A stretch of DNA of 64,000 bases from Prevotella sp. S7-1-8. Its GTDB lineage: Bacteria > Bacteroidota > Bacteroidia > Bacteroidales > Bacteroidaceae. The notes under the pieces are model-generated. The model was not told the DNA's origin and ran no database searches. It was given only the letters and a program-made list of their open reading frames with translations. The stretch lies in assembly GCF_000758925.1 (NCBI RefSeq), contig NZ_JRNC01000036.1, positions 1 to 64,000 of the forward strand. Direction: 5' to 3'. Positions 59,932 to 64,000 of this stretch are shown piece by piece. Within the stretch, counting starts at the first letter, position 1. The number at the start of each line of letters is the position of its first letter. A program made the position numbers and the translations under genes.

Positions 59932-60210
59932 TTATTTATTGTTGAATAATTGTAACGCTTTGTTGGCATCCACAACGATGATGCGCCCGTGCTGGGTTAT
60001 CGCATCATCTATTCGCCCGGATGCTTTGATTCGGTTTGCCGTTGTCATGCTGCAATTGAATATTTGTGCGATTCCGGCGATACCATACACAAGGCGTTTT
60101 TCTTCTTTCGGTTGCGCTTGTGTCGCTGGTGCTTGCGCCTTGGCGAACAAATCCATCAGTTGCCCAACGGTTAAATCAATGATTCGTGTGTCGCTTGTAA
60201 TCTCCATCAT
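59932..60210 (-). CDS. DUF3853 helix-turn-helix protein
   Basis: 92 residues. Helix-turn-helix near residue 45: EKRLVYGIAGIAQIFNCSMTTANRIKASGRIDDAI, similar to excisionase-type winged helices, which fits DUF3853. It starts as an ATGA overlap with the small membrane protein gene. The N-terminal 35 residues are flexible. It may control phage gene expression or assist excision. Confidence 0.7.
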   Translation of the reverse strand: MMEITSDTRIIDLTVGQLMDLFAKAQAPATQAQPKEEKRLVYGIAGIAQIFNCSMTTANRIKASGRIDDAITQHGRIIVVDANKALQLFNNK

Positions 60211-60395
60211 TTCGCTTCCTTGTATTCTTTAAGCAAAACCCGGAACATTGCGCGTCCGATGAATCCCATCAACGCAAACATGATGATATAGAAGAAATCA
60301 CTTCCGGCGATGATGCAACGAATCATTGTGCCAAATCCAAACAGGACGATGAACGCGGCGAACACCAATTGAATTGCTGAATTAAACTTTTCCAT
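60207..60395 (-). CDS. Small membrane protein
   Basis: 62 residues with two predicted membrane segments (AIQLVFAAFIVLFGFGTMI and FFYIIMFALMGFIGRAMF) and charged ends. Size and layout match holin-like or small inner-membrane proteins, but it sits among early genes, far from lysis genes. Function unknown. Confidence 0.6.
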   Translation of the reverse strand: MEKFNSAIQLVFAAFIVLFGFGTMIRCIIAGSDFFYIIMFALMGFIGRAMFRVLLKEYKEAK

Positions 60396-60406
60396 ATTAT
60401 GCGTAT

Positions 60407-60793
60407 TTATAAGATTTGAAAATCTGCCGTTCCATTGTCGTTGTCACGGCGTGAACGTTGAACGCGGGTTGTTCTGCATCGTGCGGTTCGCACTCTTACA
60501 ACCACATTGTCGTTGTTGAATATCGTTGGCATAAGCATCGCAAGGAAACAAAGCGAGATGAACTTGCGTTTGATGGGCGACAAGCTGAATGATATGTGGA
60601 ATGTTGTGCAAAACCACCACGCGGATAACTCGTTGACCTTAGAACATCCGGTTTTCTCAAAGATTCGCCGGGCGTGATTCTCAACGGTTCGTTCCGAAAT
60701 AAACAGGCGATTTGCAATTTCCTTTTTGCTTGCGCCCCATGCGAACAATTCCGCGATTTCGGATTCGCGTTTGGTAAGTTTCACGGCATCCAT
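60407..60793 (-). CDS. LuxR-type HTH protein with a hydrophobic C-terminal part
   Basis: 128 residues from ATG 60793. Residues 1-60 match the GerE/LuxR C-terminal helix-turn-helix: LTKRESEIAELFAWGASKKEIANRLFISERTVENHARRIFEKTGC. The rest has a hydrophobic stretch (FISLCFLAMLMPTIF) and a basic tail (RVRTARCRTTRVQRSRRDN), probably a membrane-anchored or tail-modified regulator. A small regulator of phage early genes is plausible; no binding site is known. Confidence 0.7.
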   Translation of the reverse strand: MDAVKLTKRESEIAELFAWGASKKEIANRLFISERTVENHARRIFEKTGCSKVNELSAWWFCTTFHISFSLSPIKRKFISLCFLAMLMPTIFNNDNVVVRVRTARCRTTRVQRSRRDNDNGTADFQIL

Positions 60794-60795
60794 AA

Positions 60796-61014
60796 TCAAG
60801 CCCCCCACACGTCTTTGATGCCATACTTGGCAAACACCTTTTCCACGTTGTGCGCTTCAAGCACGTTTGGGATGACGTTGCCTTTCAATCGCTGCAAGAA
60901 CGCGGCGCGTGTTGTCACGTTGAACACGACCATCAATTCTTTGCGGCACGCTGCAATATCGCCTTGGCGTAACTGCAACCATCCTTTGTTGAATGAAAAT
61001 TGTTCTTTACTCAT
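60796..61014 (-). CDS. Small phage protein of unknown function
   Basis: 72 residues: MSKEQFSFNKGWLQLRQGDIAACRKELMVVFNVTTRAAFLQRLKGN, then VIPNVLEAHNVEKVFAKYGIKDVWGA. The middle looks like a helix-turn-helix (GDIAACRKELMVVFNVTTRAAF). It sits two bases from the LuxR-type gene. It may be a DNA-binding regulator of the phage, like other small HTH proteins in this area. Confidence 0.55.
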   Translation of the reverse strand: MSKEQFSFNKGWLQLRQGDIAACRKELMVVFNVTTRAAFLQRLKGNVIPNVLEAHNVEKVFAKYGIKDVWGA

Positions 61015-61054
61015 ATATATGTGATTTATGGGCGGCGTGAACCGCCCGTGATTA

Positions 61055-61453
61055 TTATGCGTTTTTCAAGAATGCGTTGATTTCCGGACGCAATTCACTA
61101 AATCTTTTGAAATGACGGAATCCGTTGTTGTCCGGTTCGCTTTCAAGCGAAATGCCGATTGATTCAATCAAGGCTTTGTCCTTTCTGGATAGAACGACAA
61201 CGGCGATGTCGTTGTAATGTTCAATGTCCGTCCACTCCGGATTTGCCATCACCATTGAAAACACCTTGTCAATGGTTTGTTGTTTCTTGGCTTGCTCCTT
61301 TGCAACCATCACGCATGTTGCGTTCATCTTGCGCCACATCTTGCAAAATGTGTCCTTGTCAACATCGGATTGCATATACACCGTGTTGATGGATTCAAAT
61401 TCGGAAACATCCACCGAAACTTGTGTTCTTGATTGAAATTCTTGGATTGTCAT
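61055..61453 (-). CDS. Unknown phage protein, first leftward early gene
   Basis: 132 residues, soluble. Segments: MTIQEFQSRTQVSVDVSEFESINTVYMQSD, the helical KMWRKMNATCVMVAKEQAKKQQTIDKVF and a strand-rich C-terminus. The ATG follows CTTTCGCAACA, the shared leader. It is the first gene of the leftward early block, next to the divergent repressor region. No family recognised. Confidence 0.6.
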   Translation of the reverse strand: MTIQEFQSRTQVSVDVSEFESINTVYMQSDVDKDTFCKMWRKMNATCVMVAKEQAKKQQTIDKVFSMVMANPEWTDIEHYNDIAVVVLSRKDKALIESIGISLESEPDNNGFRHFKRFSELRPEINAFLKNA

Positions 61454-61679
61454 TGTTGCGAAAGTTTTATTTTGTTTATATTTCGGGGTTCTTGCTGGTA
61501 TTTCGTGAAAAATGACGTAAATTTGCTATTGTTTTGTGTTCATATTTGCTTTACCTTTGCAATGTTTTCCGTTTACGTTTGCAAAAATACGCAATATTTC
61601 GCGAAATCACGCAATATTTCATGATAAAATTTCGCTTTACGCGTGTTAAAAAATGTTTCATTCGAATAATTCATTGATT
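61454..61679. promoter_or_regulatory. Divergent immunity control region
   Basis: Between the repressor (+) and the first early gene (-). Rightward -7 boxes: TAAATTTG (61518-61525) and TACCTTTG (61552-61559). A leftward -7 box TATTTTTG is at 61589-61582. Direct repeats ACGCAATATTTC start at 61589 and 61609, 20 bases apart and overlapping the leftward promoter; ATTTCGCGAAAT palindrome lies between. These are likely repressor operators. Confidence 0.6.
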
Positions 61680-62036
61680 ATGAACGATTTAGATATTAAG
61701 GAAATTCGCGCATATTTGGGCGTTACGCAAGCCGAACTTGCAAAAAGGCTTGGTGTAAGTGAAAGGACGGTTCAAAATTGGGAATCCGGCACGACAATTC
61801 CCGAAAGCAAGCACGCATTATTGCGTGGTTTGAAACCGCAAACGTATTTCGGCGGCAACGTTGAACAAACGAACGTGATGGGCAACAACAACATCCAAGG
61901 CGGAAACGCCGGGTTTACTGCTGAACTCTCCAAGCTGGTTGAATTGCTTGCGGCAAAGGAAACATCTTTGCAGAACGCGCAAGCGCACATTGACCGCCTG
62001 TTGGCTATAATTGACAATCTAACAAAACAACAATGA
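61680..62036 (+). CDS. XRE-family repressor (CI-like)
   Basis: 118 residues from ATG 61680. The helix-turn-helix is clear: DIKEIRAYLGVTQAELAKRLGVSERTVQNWESGTTIPESKHALLRGL. The C-terminal 70 residues look like a short oligomerisation region (NVMGNNNIQGGNAGF, LSKLVELLAAKETSLQNAQAHIDRL). It transcribes divergently from the early block and controls lysogeny. There is no S24-type autoprotease domain, so induction must occur in another way, possibly through the Rha antirepressor. Confidence 0.8.
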   Translation: MNDLDIKEIRAYLGVTQAELAKRLGVSERTVQNWESGTTIPESKHALLRGLKPQTYFGGNVEQTNVMGNNNIQGGNAGFTAELSKLVELLAAKETSLQNAQAHIDRLLAIIDNLTKQQ

Positions 62037-62037
62037 T

Positions 62038-62229
62038 ATGGATGCAACAAAAATCAAGGTCACCGATTATTACGGCAACCCGTCTTATTATTCGGTTATG
62101 CCGAATGAAATCTTTGATGCGTTGGAATTGGCTTCGCTGAAAGGCGAAACGGAAACGGACGTGGACAAGATATTGTTCGCGCAAATGGTTGATAACTACA
62201 AAAAGAAAATGGCGTTATGCGAAAGGTGA
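62038..62229 (+). CDS. Small phage protein after the repressor
   Basis: 63 residues: MDATKIKVTDYYGNPSYYSVMPNEIFDALEL, then LKGETETDVDKILFAQMVDNYKKKMALCER. It starts one base after the repressor stop and overlaps the lipoprotein gene by 13 bases. Probably cotranscribed with the repressor in the lysogen. No family recognised. Confidence 0.55.
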   Translation: MDATKIKVTDYYGNPSYYSVMPNEIFDALELASLKGETETDVDKILFAQMVDNYKKKMALCER

Positions 62230-62657
62230 AATATACATGGTTGGTGTTCGCCTTGATGCTGGTGAACATGGCTTGTTCTTGTTCGTCATCCTTGAACGAT
62301 GATGGCGATGACGAACCGCAAGTTGTATTGTCGGACATATCCGGCACATGGACGGAATATGCTTATAAATGTTCCGATGGTTACTTTGTGGATATATCCG
62401 GCACGGGTTGCGTTTATGAATTTGCACGCCCGGACGCGTTCACGAAATATCAAATCAAGGATGGGGAAAAGGAAATATTGACGCAAGGAAAATGGAATTA
62501 CCATCCCGAAACACGCACGGCGGAAATCAAGGAACCGCGCGGATGGGATTTGACCATCAAATTTGATTTTGCCGTAAACGAAAACGCCACCTTATATATA
62601 ATTGGGAAAACCGCGAATCAGAATCAAACAATAAAAGTCAAGCGAACAAGCAAATGA
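62217..62657 (+). CDS. Phage-encoded lipoprotein beside the repressor
   Basis: 146 residues. The signal has a lipobox (MRKVKYTWLVFALMLVNMACSCSS, cysteine 20 or 22), and the mature domain looks like a small lipocalin-like beta barrel (SDISGTWTEYAYKCSDGYFVDIS, GKWNYHPETRTAEIKEP). Position in the lysogeny-expressed block suggests a lysogenic-conversion protein, possibly superinfection exclusion. This role is inferred. Confidence 0.7.
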   Translation: MRKVKYTWLVFALMLVNMACSCSSSLNDDGDDEPQVVLSDISGTWTEYAYKCSDGYFVDISGTGCVYEFARPDAFTKYQIKDGEKEILTQGKWNYHPETRTAEIKEPRGWDLTIKFDFAVNENATLYIIGKTANQNQTIKVKRTSK

Positions 62658-62965
62658 AAAAATACATCAACCCACAAGCAAACGCAATCCAAGCGCGCTT
62701 TTTCCAAGCCCTTGAATTGGCGATTCAATCCGGCAAGATTTCCGGGTTGAAAGGCTTTTGCCGCGACCATAATTTCAACCGCACCAAATATTCGTTGTTG
62801 CGCAACACATTGGGAACGGACGCGATGACGTACCGGGTTATTGATTTGGATGCGCTTTCTGCAATCTGCAAAGATGGCGGCGTGAATCCGGCGTGGCTGC
62901 TGCTTGGTGTTGGTGATATGCTATCAAATAAAGATTCATCAAAATGCACATCAAAAAAGGAATAA
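62654..62965 (+). CDS. Helix-turn-helix-like phage regulator
   Basis: 103 residues. The central segment ISGLKGFCRDHNFNRTKYSLLRNTLGTDAM resembles a DNA-binding helix-turn-helix, followed by YRVIDLDALSAICKDGGVNPAWLLLGVGDML, a phrase typical of CI-type repressor N-terminal domains. It overlaps the lipoprotein gene by four bases and the integrase gene by 22 bases. Confidence 0.65.
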   Translation: MKKYINPQANAIQARFFQALELAIQSGKISGLKGFCRDHNFNRTKYSLLRNTLGTDAMTYRVIDLDALSAICKDGGVNPAWLLLGVGDMLSNKDSSKCTSKKE

Positions 62966-64000
62966 AATTCTTGTTGCACAAGCGCGCCGCCGGGCAAACG
63001 ACAAATCTTGCCATCCGGATGCGCGTCACGTTGCATGGCGAACGCCCGTTGGATTTCCCGTTGCGGCAAAACATTGATGCCGCCGATTGGAACACCGACA
63101 CCATGCGCGCGTTGCCATCGTGTCCGGTGTGCGATGACATCAACCGAACCATTGACGAATGGACATCCGTTTGCAACGAAATCTTTGCGCGTTACGAACT
63201 CATTGAAAAGCGCATGCCGACACCGGGCGAAATCAAAGACTTGTTCAATGATATGGTTGGGCGCAAAACGCAATTGAACGACACATTGCCATCGCCGGAT
63301 GAAAATTTCTTCAAGGTGTTCGATATGTTCACGCGCGAAATGGGCAAGAAAAACCAATGGACGGACGGGACGTTTGAAAAGTTTGCCGCCCTCCGGCATC
63401 ACATCGCAACGTATGATGCCAAGTTGTCGTTTCCATCGTTGACCGAACAAAAGATGCAAGGGTATGTTGACGCGCTTTTGCGAAAGGATATGCGCAACAC
63501 GACCATTGCAAAGAACCTTGCGTTCTTCCGGTGGTTTTTGCGCTGGGCGCATCAAAAAGGATATTATCAAGGCAACTTGCATGAAACATTCAAACCAAAG
63601 ATGAAAGGCGTTGACGGGAACAAGGAAATCATATATTTAACCCGTGACGAAATATCACGTCTTGAATCATGGGAATTTGCCGCGACACAACAAAGCCTTG
63701 CGCGTGTGCGCGATGTGTTCTTGTTCTGCTGCTTCACCGGGTTGCGATATTCGGACGTTGCAAAGCTGAAACGCACCGACATCAAGGATGGATTCTTTGA
63801 TGTGGTCACACAAAAGACGCATGACGGATTGCGCATCGAACTCAACGACCACGCACAAGCCATCCTTGACAAATACAAGAATGACAACATCAAAGGCGAT
63901 TTGGCGTTGCCTGTAATCTCCAACGTCAAGATGAACGCACAATTGAAAGTTATGGGGCAAGTTTGCGGAATTGACGAACCGACACGAATCGTGTACTTTC
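62944..64000 (+). CDS. Tyrosine recombinase (phage integrase), 3' end beyond the window
   Basis: 352 residues are visible from ATG 62944 before the window ends. The N-terminal SAM-like arm-binding part (FDMFTREMGKKNQWTDGTFEKF) and core-binding region precede the catalytic domain, where the first arginine lies in CCFTGLRYSDVAKL (about residue 267). The second arginine, histidines and tyrosine lie beyond the edge. It catalyses integration at the tRNA-Ser site at the left end. Start overlaps the upstream gene. Confidence 0.88.
   Translation, partial: MHIKKGIKFLLHKRAAGQTTNLAIRMRVTLHGERPLDFPLRQNIDAADWNTDTMRALPSCPVCDDINRTIDEWTSVCNEIFARYELIEKRMPTPGEIKDLFNDMVGRKTQLNDTLPSPDENFFKVFDMFTREMGKKNQWTDGTFEKFAALRHHIATYDAKLSFPSLTEQKMQGYVDALLRKDMRNTTIAKNLAFFRWFLRWAHQKGYYQGNLHETFKPKMKGVDGNKEIIYLTRDEISRLESWEFAATQQSLARVRDVFLFCCFTGLRYSDVAKLKRTDIKDGFFDVVTQKTHDGLRIELNDHAQAILDKYKNDNIKGDLALPVISNVKMNAQLKVMGQVCGIDEPTRIVYF

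Larger units (their letters stand above)
13831..64000. mobile_element. Temperate phage (prophage), right end beyond the window
   Basis: From the tRNA-Ser 3' end onward, composition becomes G+C richer and gene content is that of a complete tailed temperate phage: lysis, DGR, tail, head, packaging, replication and recombination, immunity, integrase. The long tape measure, the separate major tail protein and the lack of a contractile sheath or Mu-type transposase suggest a siphovirus. The integrase reaches the window edge, so the right attachment site is not seen. Confidence 0.93.

Noticed and set aside
13861..64000. CRISPR array or cas genes
   Set aside because: No regularly spaced repeats of suitable length and no cas-like protein seen.
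13831..64000. Mu-like transposable phage
   Set aside because: Although a MuF-type head protein is present, there is no MuA/MuB pair; a tyrosine integrase and tRNA site are present instead.

Overview
The window is a Bacteroidales chromosome (Prevotella-like is my best guess) interrupted by a large temperate siphophage-like prophage that continues past the right edge. Signs of the phylum are TAnnTTTG promoter boxes, no strong Shine-Dalgarno sites, and families typical of the group (DUF1573, DUF3256, DUF2807, a very large CoA-activase protein, DUF3853, DUF4373).

Host part (1-13.77 kb, AT-rich): a cut-off small peptide gene, a DUF1573 exported protein, a DASS/SLC13 dicarboxylate transporter, three exported or lipoprotein genes of uncertain role, a 1464-residue activase/dehydratase-like protein and a sugar nucleotidyltransferase. 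Next come a frameshifted IS5-family element and a decayed IS982-family fragment, then tRNA-Ser(TGA).

Prophage (about 13.83 kb to beyond 64 kb, visibly G+C richer): the left end lies at the 3' end of tRNA-Ser, and a tyrosine integrase runs off the right edge. From right to left: integrase, HTH genes, a lipoprotein and an XRE repressor on the plus strand (61.7-64 kb). A long leftward block follows (61.4-38.4 kb): regulators, SMC-like ATPase + RecT + MBL-fold protein, replication genes, Rha antirepressor, two DNA methyltransferases, DEDDh exonuclease, MazG-like protein, SSB, RuvC-like protein, terminase, portal, and a MuF head protein with a papain-like toxin domain. A rightward cassette of eight small unknown genes (35.7-38.3 kb) interrupts the order. 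The leftward late block (35.5-14.0 kb) holds scaffold, capsid, connector, tail, tape measure, baseplate and fibre genes, a diversity-generating retroelement (DGR), and lysis genes.

The main discovery is the DGR. The reverse transcriptase (16600-17697) has the DGR-type IGNYLSQ and YADD motifs. The template repeat lies at 17864-17973. The first variable repeat ends the C-type-lectin-like protein next door (18046-19359). A second, remote variable repeat sits about 38 kb away in an early-region gene (55619-56236) that is not a structural protein. Outside one G tract, 10 of 11 substitutions in VR1 and 6 of 6 in VR2 fall on template adenines. Both targets share the same 3' recognition segment, which differs from the template only at adenines.

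Other items worth attention: a repeated late-promoter layout (inverted repeat + TGTTTCATAGTGAAACA-type palindrome + TAnnTTTG) before three leftward operons; a GCAACAATG leader before six phage genes; an endolysin fused in frame to a spanin-like lipoprotein; a probable -1 frameshift tail chaperone; and a DUF4406-DnaA-domain-IV fusion. All family calls were made by eye from the sequence, without database searches.
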